Below, one piece after another: positions 46,152-53,837 of a stretch of DNA of 64,000 nucleotides (its first letter is position 1; the number at the start of each line of letters is the position of its first letter). The notes under the pieces were generated by a model, which saw nothing but the letters and a program-made list of their open reading frames with translations, was not told the DNA's origin and made no database searches. This DNA is from Stenotrophomonas bentonitica (GTDB lineage Bacteria; Pseudomonadota; Gammaproteobacteria; Xanthomonadales; Xanthomonadaceae): contig NZ_JAAZUH010000001.1 of the NCBI RefSeq assembly GCF_013185915.1, forward strand, positions 2,046,001 to 2,110,000, read 5' to 3'. The position numbers were made by a program, and so were the translations under genes.

Positions 46152-48041
46152 ATGTCCGGCCACAGTCAGTTCGCCCTGCTCCGCCAGCGCCGCTTCCTGC
46201 CCTTCTTCATCGTCCAGTCGTTGGGTGCCTTCAACGACAACGTGTACCGCCAGGCCATCATCGGCCTGCTGTTCTACCTTGGCGTCAGCCAGGAAGAACA
46301 GTCGCTGTACACCACGCTGGCCCCGGCCATCTTCATCCTGCCCTACTTCCTGTTTTCCGCCCTCGCCGGCCAGATCGCCGAGAAGCTGGAGAAATCGCGC
46401 CTGATCGTGATCACCACCACCATGGAGATCGCGATCATGTCACTGGCCGCCGTCGGCTTCCTCACCCAGAACATGCCGATCCTGCTGGTGGCGCTGTTCT
46501 GCACCGGCCTGCAGTCCACCCTGTTCGGCCCGGTGAAGTACTCCGTGCTGCCCTCGGTACTCAAGCCGGAAGAACTCACCGGCGGCAACGGCCTGGTCGA
46601 GATGGGCACCTCCATGTCGATCCTCACCGGCATGATCAGCGGCGGCATCATCTTCACCCTGGCCGGCAGCTTCGGCCCGGTCGTGGCCGCCACCGCCGTG
46701 ATCGGCCTGGCCATTGCCGGCAACATCACCGCACGCATGATCCCCAAGGTCGACGCCGGCGCGCCGGACCTGAAGATCAACTGGAACCCGATTCCCGAAT
46801 CGCTCGCCGTGCTGCGCCTGGCCAAGAAGCAGAAGGCCGTGGCCAACGCCATCCTGGGCGTGTCCTGGTTCTGGTTCGTCGGCACCATGCTCACCTCGCA
46901 GCTGCCAACCTACGCGGTGGTCAACCTCGGCGGCGAACCCACCCTTTACATCTTCGCGCTGGCCTTGTTCTCCATCGGCACCGGCGTCGGCTCGCTGCTC
47001 TGCGAAAAGCTGTCCGGGCGCACCGTGGAAATCGGCCTGGTGCCGCTCGGCGCATTCGGCATGACCGCCTTCATGCTCGACCTGTACTTCGCGCGCGCCG
47101 GTACCGCCACCGCCGCTGGATTGGGCGTGGCTGCGTTCGTCTCTGCGCCGGGCAGCGTGCGCATCATCGTCGATCTGGTCGGCATCGGCCTGTTCACCGG
47201 CTTCTTCGTGGTGCCGCTGTTCGCGTTGATCCAGAGCCGCACCCCGAAGTCGGAGATGTCGCGCGTGTTCGCCGCGCTCAACATCCAGAACTCCGGTTTC
47301 ATCGTCGCCGCCGCCATGATCGCGCTGGCCACCCAGAAGTTCCTGCACTGGACCATTCCGCAGCTGTTCCTGGCGTTGGCCATCGCCAATGCCGTGGTGG
47401 CGATCTACATCTTCACCATCGTTCCCGAATTCCTGATGCGCTTCCTCAGCTGGGTGATGGTGCGCTTCCTGTACCGGCTGCGCCCGCACGGCATCGAAGC
47501 GAACGTGCCCGACGAAGGGGCCGCGCTGATCGTGTGCAACCACGTCAGCTACATGGACGCGCTGATCCTGTCGGCGACCATCCCGCGCCCGGTGCGCTTC
47601 GTCATGTACTACAAGATCTTCAACATTCCGGTGATGCGCTGGATCTTCCGCACCGCCAAGGCGATTCCGATCGCCGGCGCGCGCGAGGACCCCGCGCTGA
47701 TGCAGGCCGCGTTCGACGAAGTGGATCGCGCGCTGGCCGAAGGCGAACTGGTCTGCATCTTCCCCGAAGGCGCGCTCACCCGCGACGGCGAAATGGCCGC
47801 CTTCAAGTCGGGCGTGGAGAAGATCCTGGAACGCCGGCCGGTGCCGGTGGTGCCCATGGCATTGCGTGGCATGTGGGCCAGCATGTGGAGCCGGCGCGAC
47901 AGCCGCCTGGGGCGGATGCGGGTGCCGCGCCGCCTGCGCGCGCACATCGAGGTGATCGCCGGGGCGCCGGTCGACGGCGCCACCGCGACGGCGGAAGGGC
48001 TGGAAGCACAGGTCCGCGCACTGCGCGGCGATCAAGGCTAA
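46152..48041 (+). CDS. MFS transporter fused to a PlsC-type acyltransferase
   Basis: From ATG 46152 after an AAGGAGA site the protein has 629 residues. Residues 1 to about 420 form an MFS transporter related to LplT (FFIVQSLGAFNDNVYRQAI). Residues about 430-629 are a 1-acylglycerophosphate acyltransferase with the catalytic NHxxxxD in VCNHVSYMDALIL and the substrate motif FPEGALTRDGEM. The fusion corresponds to LplT plus the Aas acyltransferase part of E. coli, but without the acyl-ACP synthetase. A role in flipping and re-acylating lysophospholipids is the likely reading. A terminator follows at 48072. Confidence 0.88.
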   Translation: MSGHSQFALLRQRRFLPFFIVQSLGAFNDNVYRQAIIGLLFYLGVSQEEQSLYTTLAPAIFILPYFLFSALAGQIAEKLEKSRLIVITTTMEIAIMSLAAVGFLTQNMPILLVALFCTGLQSTLFGPVKYSVLPSVLKPEELTGGNGLVEMGTSMSILTGMISGGIIFTLAGSFGPVVAATAVIGLAIAGNITARMIPKVDAGAPDLKINWNPIPESLAVLRLAKKQKAVANAILGVSWFWFVGTMLTSQLPTYAVVNLGGEPTLYIFALALFSIGTGVGSLLCEKLSGRTVEIGLVPLGAFGMTAFMLDLYFARAGTATAAGLGVAAFVSAPGSVRIIVDLVGIGLFTGFFVVPLFALIQSRTPKSEMSRVFAALNIQNSGFIVAAAMIALATQKFLHWTIPQLFLALAIANAVVAIYIFTIVPEFLMRFLSWVMVRFLYRLRPHGIEANVPDEGAALIVCNHVSYMDALILSATIPRPVRFVMYYKIFNIPVMRWIFRTAKAIPIAGAREDPALMQAAFDEVDRALAEGELVCIFPEGALTRDGEMAAFKSGVEKILERRPVPVVPMALRGMWASMWSRRDSRLGRMRVPRRLRAHIEVIAGAPVDGATATAEGLEAQVRALRGDQG

Positions 48042-48071
48042 AACCGACAAAACACGCCGGATCGTGCAAGC

Positions 48072-48095
48072 AACGGGCCGCATGCGGCCCGTTTC
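48072..48095 (+). terminator. Terminator after the MFS/acyltransferase gene
   Basis: Perfect stem AACGGGCCGC / GCGGCCCGTT with an AT loop, followed by a short T tract, 30 bp past the stop. Confidence 0.75.
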
Positions 48096-48225
48096 CGTTC
48101 GTGCCCGCATGGGAAAAATCCCAAAACGTGGGCATGTAAACGCATACATCCGGCGGAACTTCGGTTAGATTACCGGCCATAGGGGAGTCTATTGGCGTTG
48201 GGAGACGTCAGGGACAACCAATGGA

Positions 48226-48528
48226 ATGGAGCCGTACTTGAATCATCTGCCGCCACCGACCCCGTCGGGTGTAGTCGTTCCCAACAATCTTGTATGGGCG
48301 ATCCTGACCACGCTGTTCTGCTGCCTGCCGTTGGGGGTAGTGTCGATCGTGTACGCCGCACAGGTCGATGGCCGCCGCGCGGCCGGCGACGTGGCCGGTG
48401 CGTATGCCGCATCGCGCAAGGCCGCGGGCTGGGCATGGGCGTCTGCGTTGGCGTTACCGGTCCTGCTGCTGTTGTGGTTTGGTCTGTTCGGCGGCATCGC
48501 CGCGCTGGGCGCTCTTTCCGAACTCTGA
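48226..48528 (+). CDS. CD225/dispanin-family membrane protein, first copy
   Basis: The frame gives 100 residues from ATG 48226; a TTG at 48238 with a better TGGAG site would give 96 residues and align with the second copy. The protein contains VPNNLVWAILTTLFCCLPLG, the membrane-association motif of the CD225 group, then a second hydrophobic segment (LALPVLLLLWFGLFGGIAAL). The two halves flank a small basic loop. CD225 proteins in bacteria are uncharacterised; animal homologues (IFITM) alter membrane curvature. It is a tandem duplicate with the next gene, 43 bp away. Confidence 0.82.
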   Translation: MEPYLNHLPPPTPSGVVVPNNLVWAILTTLFCCLPLGVVSIVYAAQVDGRRAAGDVAGAYAASRKAAGWAWASALALPVLLLLWFGLFGGIAALGALSEL

Positions 48529-48571
48529 AACACCTTTCGTTCAACCCACCCTTGAAAATGGAGCTTCCTCG

Positions 48572-48850
48572 ATGAACGCCACTGCCCCGCAAGTCCCCAA
48601 CAACCTGGTCTGGGCGATCCTGACCACCCTGTTCTGCTGCCTGCCGGCCGGCATTGTCTCGATCGTGTTCGCCGCGCAGGTCAACGGCAAGCTGGCCGCC
48701 GGTGACATTGCCGGTGCGCAGGAGTCGTCGGACAAGGCCAAGAAGTGGGCCATGTGGTCGGCCATCATCGGCGTTGTCGGCATCGTCCTGTACATCGTCC
48801 TGGTGATGGTGATGGGCATTGGCGGCGCGATGAGCGGCGGCAACTACTGA
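48572..48850 (+). CDS. CD225/dispanin-family membrane protein, second copy
   Basis: A 92-residue protein from ATG 48572 with the GGAG site nine bases before it. It begins MNATAPQVPNNLVWAILTT and has the same FCCLP block and AAQVNGKLAAGDIAGAQ loop as the first copy, followed by a long second helix (SAIIGVVGIVLYIVLVMVM). Two copies differ mainly in the loop and tail. The downstream DUF2752 gene is 64 bp away on the same strand, and the pairing of these two families suggests a joint role in the membrane. Confidence 0.85.
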   Translation: MNATAPQVPNNLVWAILTTLFCCLPAGIVSIVFAAQVNGKLAAGDIAGAQESSDKAKKWAMWSAIIGVVGIVLYIVLVMVMGIGGAMSGGNY

Positions 48851-48914
48851 TCGCACCCTGGACGGCCCGGTCCGGCGCCCCTGCGGGGTGTTCGGCTCGG
48901 GCCGTTCTGCCGTC

Positions 48915-49343
48915 ATGACGATGCCTTCCCGTTCCGTTCTGTCGCGCTGGGCGCCGCTGGCGGTCAGCGCCGGCCTTGCCGCCGGCGCGGCCGTGGTGCT
49001 GCGCCATGTCAGCCCGTATGCCGCGAACAGTCCGCTGCCGGGCTGCCCGTTGTATGCGTTGACCGGGATCTACTGCCCTGGCTGCGGCAGCACGCGCTGC
49101 CTGTATTCGCTGGTGCACCTGGACTTGGCCGGTGCGATGGCGATGAATCCGCTGCTGGTGATTTCGCTGCCGTTCCTGTTGTTGATGCTGCTCAACAACG
49201 CGGGCGTGCGCGTGCGTGCGCTGGACCCGTTGATGCGGGTGTTGGCCAATCCCATGGTGTGGTTGGTGGTGTTGGTGGGGTATGCGGTTTTGCGGAACCT
49301 GCCTTGGTATCCGTTCACCGTATTGGCGCCTGGCGCAGGATAG
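48915..49343 (+). CDS. DUF2752 membrane protein
   Basis: From ATG 48915 the protein has 142 residues. The family signature CPGCGSTRCLYSLVHLDLAG lies near residue 60, with an upstream Cys (LPGCPLYALTGIYCPGCG). Three hydrophobic segments follow or precede it (APLAVSAGLAAGAAVVL, LLVISLPFLLLMLL, WLVVLVGYAVLRNLP). The cysteine motif suggests metal or redox chemistry but the function is unknown. It is third in the CD225 cluster. A GTAG palindrome ends 31 bp after the stop. Confidence 0.82.
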   Translation: MTMPSRSVLSRWAPLAVSAGLAAGAAVVLRHVSPYAANSPLPGCPLYALTGIYCPGCGSTRCLYSLVHLDLAGAMAMNPLLVISLPFLLLMLLNNAGVRVRALDPLMRVLANPMVWLVVLVGYAVLRNLPWYPFTVLAPGAG

Positions 49344-49350
49344 ACCCCTT

Positions 49351-49374
49351 GGGTCGGCCAACGGCCGACGCTAC
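49351..49374 (-). repeat. GTAG palindrome (SMAG/REP-type)
   Basis: On the minus strand GTAGCGTCGGCC followed by the complementary half. It lies between the DUF2752 gene and the convergent ampE stop at 49399, the usual placement of this repeat class. Confidence 0.75.
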
Positions 49375-49398
49375 CGGCGAACGGTGCATCAACCTTGT

Positions 49399-50292
49399 TT
49401 ACGTCACCCAGCCTGCGATCACCAGCAGGGCGAGGGCGGCCATCCACAGCAGCAGCATGCGCCAGACCAGGCTCATGGCGTCGCGCAGTTCGGGAAGGCG
49501 GCGCCATACCGGCGCCATGCCGGCATCGCTGTAATCGTGCGCGTCTTCGCGCAGTTCGGCGCTGACACTGGCGCGCGCAACCGCGCCCAGGAAGTCGGTC
49601 GACGCCACCCAACGGTTGCCGTGCGCGTCGCGCCACGCCTTGAAGGCCGTGTCGAAGTTGCCGACCAGCGCCATCGACAGCGACATCAGCTGCGCCACCG
49701 GCCACTCCAGCCATGACAGCACCTGGCGTGCGCCCACCACGGTTTCCACGTCGGCCAGTGAGCGCATCGGCCCCACCGCCAGCAGGGCCAGCAGGCGGTA
49801 CGCCAGCGCCCCGACCGGGCCCAGCAGCAGGAACCAGAACAGCACCGCGAACCAGCGCCGCAGCGCGTTGAGCAGGGTCGCCTCGACCAGCGACGGCACG
49901 TCCTCGTGCAGGCTGCCGCCGGCCGACTGCAGCTGGGCGATGGCGGCGTGCCGGGTGGGCGCGTCGTCGGCGTCCATCACCGCTTCCACGTCGCGGTCCA
50001 GGTCGCGCGGGCCCCAGCAGATCACCAGCGTGGCAATGCCCAGCAGCAACGACGGCAGGCCGAACAGGCGGTCGTGGAACAGCCACTGCAACAAGGCCAG
50101 GCCCACCACGAACGGCAGCAGCGCCAGCAGCCATCCGTGCCGGCCGCGCCAGACGCCGGCCTCGGGGGCATGCGCGTCCAGCCACTGCAGCCAGCGCCGG
50201 TAGAGGCCGAACCGGCGCAGCGCCACTGCCGCGGCAGGCGCGACGTGGCCCAGGGCCAGGGCGACCAGGACTGCGACCAGGGTGGTGAACAT
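49399..50292 (-). CDS. ampE: AmpE-like membrane sensor
   Basis: From ATG 50292 behind a GGAGG site the protein has 297 residues. It has membrane helices near the N-terminus (LVALALGHVAPAAAVAL), in the middle and at the end (LLLWMAALALLVIAGW), as in AmpE/CobD-related proteins. AmpE is encoded with AmpD in enterobacteria and is linked to beta-lactam signalling, though its own role is weakly defined. ampD is not adjacent here; nudC is the upstream neighbour on the same strand, 115 bp away. Confidence 0.78.
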   Translation of the reverse strand: MFTTLVAVLVALALGHVAPAAAVALRRFGLYRRWLQWLDAHAPEAGVWRGRHGWLLALLPFVVGLALLQWLFHDRLFGLPSLLLGIATLVICWGPRDLDRDVEAVMDADDAPTRHAAIAQLQSAGGSLHEDVPSLVEATLLNALRRWFAVLFWFLLLGPVGALAYRLLALLAVGPMRSLADVETVVGARQVLSWLEWPVAQLMSLSMALVGNFDTAFKAWRDAHGNRWVASTDFLGAVARASVSAELREDAHDYSDAGMAPVWRRLPELRDAMSLVWRMLLLWMAALALLVIAGWVT

Positions 50293-50407
50293 GACTGCCT
50301 CCGTTCGGTTTCTGGCCGCTACTATGCCGTGCGCCCCGGCCATTCCCCGGGGCCACAGGTAATGTACGCCGCCCCGTGTTCAGGCAGCGGCAACGCTTCG
50401 CCCCGGG

Positions 50408-51313
50408 TCACCCGACCTGGCGGCGGTACCAGTGTTCGATCAGGCTGCGCGAAATCGAGATCGGCGGCGACAGGCGGATCCCCTGCCCGTCGTCCTCGAT
50501 GTCCCGGGCCAGCGCAGCGCCCACTTCCTCGGCGGTGAACCAGCGCGCGTCTTCGAGCTCGCCATTCACGGTCGGGATGTCGTTTTCGGCAGTTGCACTG
50601 AAGCCCAGCATCAACGCGCCCGGGAACGGCCAGGGCTGGGTGCCCAGGTACTGGCAGTGCCGCACCCGCACCTTGCTCTCCTCGAACACCTCGCGGACCA
50701 CGGTCTGCTCCAGCGATTCGCCCGGCTCGACGAACCCGGCCAGCACCGAATAGCGGCGCGGCGCCCAGTTGGCCTGGCGGCCGAGCAGCAGCCGTCCGTC
50801 GTTCTCCACCGCCACGATCACCGCCGGGTCGACCCGCGGGTAGTGTTCGGTGTTGCACTTGGCGCAGCGGCCGATGAAGCCGCCCCGGGTGAAGGCCACG
50901 GCGCCGCCGCACACGCCGCAGAAGCGCGTGCGCGATTGCCAGTAGGACATGCCGCGTGCGTAGCAGAAAGCGCTGGCGTCGGCGGCCGACCAGGTGGTGG
51001 CCGACTCGCGCAGGTCCACCCGCTGCGGCGCGGTGGCATCCACCGCGGCCGATTCCACCGAGAACCACGCCTGCTGGCCGCGCAGACCCAGGAAGATCGC
51101 CGTGCCGGGGCCGCCGCCAACCTCGGCACCGGTCAGCGCCAGCGGCTGGCCGTCGTCGCCGGCCAGCGCGCGGCCATCGGTGTCGATGACCAGCACGCGC
51201 GCCTCCGGCCACAACTGCAACAACGCGTCGGCGTCGTCGCGCATCGTGTCGGCGCGTTCAAGGGGATCGGTGGTGAATGCAAAACCGGCCAGCGGCAGGG
51301 AGATGTTGGACAT
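50408..51313 (-). CDS. nudC: NAD+ diphosphatase NudC / RNA deNADding enzyme
   Basis: From ATG 51313 (MSNISLPLAGFAF) the protein has 301 residues. The zinc ribbon of NudC is visible (FCGVCGG, then CAKCNTEHYPR), followed by the Nudix box beginning GFVEPGESLEQTVVRE and ending in EES. The SQPWPFP motif that marks NADH specificity reads TQPWPFPGALMLGF. The enzyme cleaves NAD(H) and removes NAD caps from RNA. erpA lies 36 bp upstream on the same strand. Confidence 0.95.
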   Translation of the reverse strand: MSNISLPLAGFAFTTDPLERADTMRDDADALLQLWPEARVLVIDTDGRALAGDDGQPLALTGAEVGGGPGTAIFLGLRGQQAWFSVESAAVDATAPQRVDLRESATTWSAADASAFCYARGMSYWQSRTRFCGVCGGAVAFTRGGFIGRCAKCNTEHYPRVDPAVIVAVENDGRLLLGRQANWAPRRYSVLAGFVEPGESLEQTVVREVFEESKVRVRHCQYLGTQPWPFPGALMLGFSATAENDIPTVNGELEDARWFTAEEVGAALARDIEDDGQGIRLSPPISISRSLIEHWYRRQVG

Positions 51314-51349
51314 CCGCAAAGCCTGCCGCGATTCAACCGGAACAGCAAG

Positions 51350-51739
51350 TCACATGCTGAAACTGCTGCCGCAACCGCAGGTGGTCTTTGCGTTTGGATT
51401 GCGGATCACGAACTGTGCGCCGGTCAGGCTTTCGGTGTAGTCCACCTCAGCGCCCATCAGGTATTGCAGGCTGAGCGGATCGACCAGCAGGGTCACGCCG
51501 TTGGTGTCCACGGCCAGGTCGTCGTCGGCGCGGTTCTCGTCGAACTCGAAGCCATACTGGAAACCGGAGCAGCCACCGCCCTGGATGTAGACGCGCAGGG
51601 CGAGCGAATCGCTGGCTTCGTCCTGGATCAGTTCCTTGACCTTGGCCGCGGCGGCCTCGGTGAAGTTCAGCGGACGGTCCAGCGACTGGTAGTTCGGCGC
51701 GGCGGCAGGGGCGCCGGGCAGGGAAACAAGCGTGCTCAT
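51350..51739 (-). CDS. erpA: Iron-sulfur cluster insertion protein ErpA
   Basis: From ATG 51739 the protein has 129 residues; the frame extends upstream without homology. The A-type carrier cysteines are in [13 protein letters not shown] and in the C-terminal [11 protein letters not shown]. It inserts 4Fe-4S clusters into target proteins. An N-terminal Ala/Pro extension of about 20 residues is longer than in E. coli ErpA (114). It lies 46 bp after the bactofilin stop on the same strand. Confidence 0.92.
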   Translation of the reverse strand: MSTLVSLPGAPAAAPNYQSLDRPLNFTEAAAAKVKELIQDEASDSLALRVYIQGGGCSGFQYGFEFDENRADDDLAVDTNGVTLLVDPLSLQYLMGAEVDYTESLTGAQFVIRNPNAKTTCGCGSSFSM

Positions 51740-51785
51740 GCACCCAGCATGGGGGTGCATGGGCACGCTTTCAAGCGCCCGGCAT

Positions 51786-52250
51786 TCAGGCCATGGCGTC
51801 GGCGAGCTTCCGGCGGGCGTTGCCGTCCTTGCCATCCTTGATCACAGCGGGCTCTTCGGCCGGCGGCGGCAACGCCATCTGCGCGGCCCCGTGGATCAGG
51901 CGGCCGGTCAGCTGCGCGCCGGCATTCATTTCCACCACCTGGTAGTGGATGTTGCCGGTCACGCGGGCGCTGGGGGTCAGTTCGACCCGCTCGCTGGCGT
52001 GCACGTCGCCATCCAGGCGGCCGCTGAGCACCACCACGTGGGCGCGGATCTCACCTTCGATGCTGCCCTGTTCGGCCAGGGTAAGGGTGGCGTTGGTGGC
52101 GCCGTCCTGGGCGATCACCTTGCCCAGGATGGTGCCTTCCACGTACAGGCCACCGCTGAATTCCACGTCCCCGCGGATCACCACCTGCGCGCCGATCAGC
52201 GCGTCCACGACCAGATGCCCGTCGCGGTTGGACTTGTTGCTGCCAAACAT
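51786..52250 (-). CDS. Bactofilin
   Basis: A 154-residue protein from ATG 52250 after a GGGGAG site. The central bactofilin domain shows the right-handed beta-helix pattern of repeated short strands with Gly turns ([61 protein letters not shown]). Flanking tails are short and polar. Bactofilins polymerise without nucleotide and act in cell shape, stalk or polar organisation. A membrane coiled-coil protein gene lies directly upstream, 5 bp away, and is the obvious partner. Confidence 0.92.
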   Translation of the reverse strand: MFGSNKSNRDGHLVVDALIGAQVVIRGDVEFSGGLYVEGTILGKVIAQDGATNATLTLAEQGSIEGEIRAHVVVLSGRLDGDVHASERVELTPSARVTGNIHYQVVEMNAGAQLTGRLIHGAAQMALPPPAEEPAVIKDGKDGNARRKLADAMA

Positions 52251-52255
52251 TGGGT

Positions 52256-53011
52256 TTACTCCCCTTTTTCTGCCGTTGCTGGTGCAGCCGGTGCGCCGGC
52301 CTGCTTCCAGTCGAATACCTGGGTGGCGCCCCCCGCGCCGGTTCCCAGCGTGACCCGCACGCGTTGCGGGGTGAAGTCTTTTGGCAACATGACGCTGCCG
52401 GTGAGCTGCTGGAAGTACCGGAAGGAGTAATCCTGGCCCGGCACCTTGGTACGCTGGTGCAGCTCGTCCCAGCTGACCGAGGTCAACTTGCCGTCCTTGA
52501 CGCCTTCCACCGTGAAGCGCATCTGGCCCTGGCTGATCGCGCCACGGTTCAGGTTCTGGGTCAGCACCACGGCGTACTGCCAGGTGCCGCCCGCTTCGGG
52601 CGAAAACTCGATGGAATGGGTGTTCAGGCCCTTGCGCTGGCTGGTGGCACCGACCAGCCGTTCGTAGAAGGCCACGTCGGCGCGCAGGCCGGCGATTTCC
52701 TCGTCGCGCTCGCCCAGCGAGGTCTGCACCTCGTTGTTGGCGGCGCGGCTGATCCGGTCCGAAGCCTGCAGGGTGGCCTGGCGCTGCTGCAGGTCGGTGA
52801 CCTGCTTCTGCAGCGTTTCGGCACGTGCCTGCGCAGCGTCGAGCTGGCGGCCGACGTCGCCGCCGGGGCTGCCCATCCAGCGGCCGAGCAGCACGGCCAG
52901 GACCAGGCTGGCCAGCCAGATGCCGCCGAGGATCAGCAGGCGGCGGCGATCGGGCCCCACCGGACTGCCCGGGCGCCGGATCTGGATACGCGAAGGTGTC
53001 GGATTGTTCAT
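52256..53011 (-). CDS. Membrane coiled-coil protein paired with the bactofilin
   Basis: A 251-residue protein with one membrane helix (LLILGGIWLASLVLAVLL, residues about 25-42), a coiled coil (about 55-115, AQARAETLQKQVTDLQQRQ) and a C-terminal beta-rich domain of about 120 residues (FSPEAGGTWQYAVVLTQNLN, FRYFQQLTGSVMLPKDF). The topology places the domain in the periplasm. It fits the DUF6776-type proteins of gammaproteobacteria, a name I am only moderately sure of. Gene order and the 5-bp gap suggest it anchors the cytosolic bactofilin to the wall-facing side. Confidence 0.8.
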   Translation of the reverse strand: MNNPTPSRIQIRRPGSPVGPDRRRLLILGGIWLASLVLAVLLGRWMGSPGGDVGRQLDAAQARAETLQKQVTDLQQRQATLQASDRISRAANNEVQTSLGERDEEIAGLRADVAFYERLVGATSQRKGLNTHSIEFSPEAGGTWQYAVVLTQNLNRGAISQGQMRFTVEGVKDGKLTSVSWDELHQRTKVPGQDYSFRYFQQLTGSVMLPKDFTPQRVRVTLGTGAGGATQVFDWKQAGAPAAPATAEKGE

Positions 53012-53195
53012 GGCGTTTACGGCGGTAGCGCCGCGTGGGCGATACCGACACGACCCCTGTCGGAAAGAGCGACTCCCTAGTGTAAGTCAGGGTTGGCACA
53101 TATTTCGCCCTACCCCCCGCCCCGGGCAGTAGCGTTCAGGGACGTCATCCCCGATAGTGTGGGCCTGTGCACACTTTGACGCCGGAGCGCCTGCC

Positions 53196-53813
53196 ATGAC
53201 CGAGGCCCACCTGTTCGTGATCGGCATCCTGCTGGCGTGGCTGGCCGGCATCCGCGTGTACCTGACCGTGTTCGGCGTTGGCCTGGCCGGCCTGGTCGGC
53301 TGGGTCGAGCTGCCGCCGGCCCTGCAGGCCACCGAGTCGTGGTGGGTGCTGGGCACCTCGGCGGCGCTGGCCGCGACCGAGTTCGTGGCCGACAAGATTC
53401 CCGGGGTGGACTCGGCCTGGGACCTGGTCCAGACCCTGGCCCGGGTGCCGGCCGGCGCCTTCCTGGCCGCCGCCACGCTGTCGCCCGATGGCGAGCTAAG
53501 CGCCACCTCTCTGGCTGCCGGGGCCGGTGTGGCACTGGCCAGCCATGGGCTGAAGTCCGGCACCCGCGCCCTGCTCAACACCTCGCCCGAGCCGGCCAGC
53601 AACTGGGTGGCCTCGGCCGCGGAAGACACCGTGGTGGTGGGCGGGCTGGCGCTGGCGCTGGCCCATCCGTGGCTGGCGCTGGTCGTGGTGGTCGCCTGCA
53701 GCCTGATCGGCGCGCTGGTGGTCTGGCTGGTCTGGCGCACCCTGTGGAAGGGCATGCGCTGGCTGCTACGGCAACCGGCCAGCCGCGTTCCCGCCACCCG
53801 CGATACCGCATAA
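53196..53813 (+). CDS. DUF4126 membrane protein
   Basis: From ATG 53196 with a GGAG site, 205 residues. Hydrophobic segments alternate with a conserved-looking AATEFVADKIPGVDSAWD block and SHGLKSGTRALLN, matching the DUF4126 family. The chain ends in a basic tail. No function is known. It is divergent from the bactofilin partner gene and 24 bp ahead of the regulator gene at 53838. Confidence 0.8.
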   Translation: MTEAHLFVIGILLAWLAGIRVYLTVFGVGLAGLVGWVELPPALQATESWWVLGTSAALAATEFVADKIPGVDSAWDLVQTLARVPAGAFLAAATLSPDGELSATSLAAGAGVALASHGLKSGTRALLNTSPEPASNWVASAAEDTVVVGGLALALAHPWLALVVVVACSLIGALVVWLVWRTLWKGMRWLLRQPASRVPATRDTA

Positions 53814-53837
53814 TTGCGCCGCAGACAGGGAGTACTG

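Noticed and set aside
43808..46153. 781-codon minus-strand open frame over the FUSC gene
   Set aside because: Gly/Glu/Ala/Val-rich repetitive translation caused by the C-rich sense strand; not a protein-like sequence.
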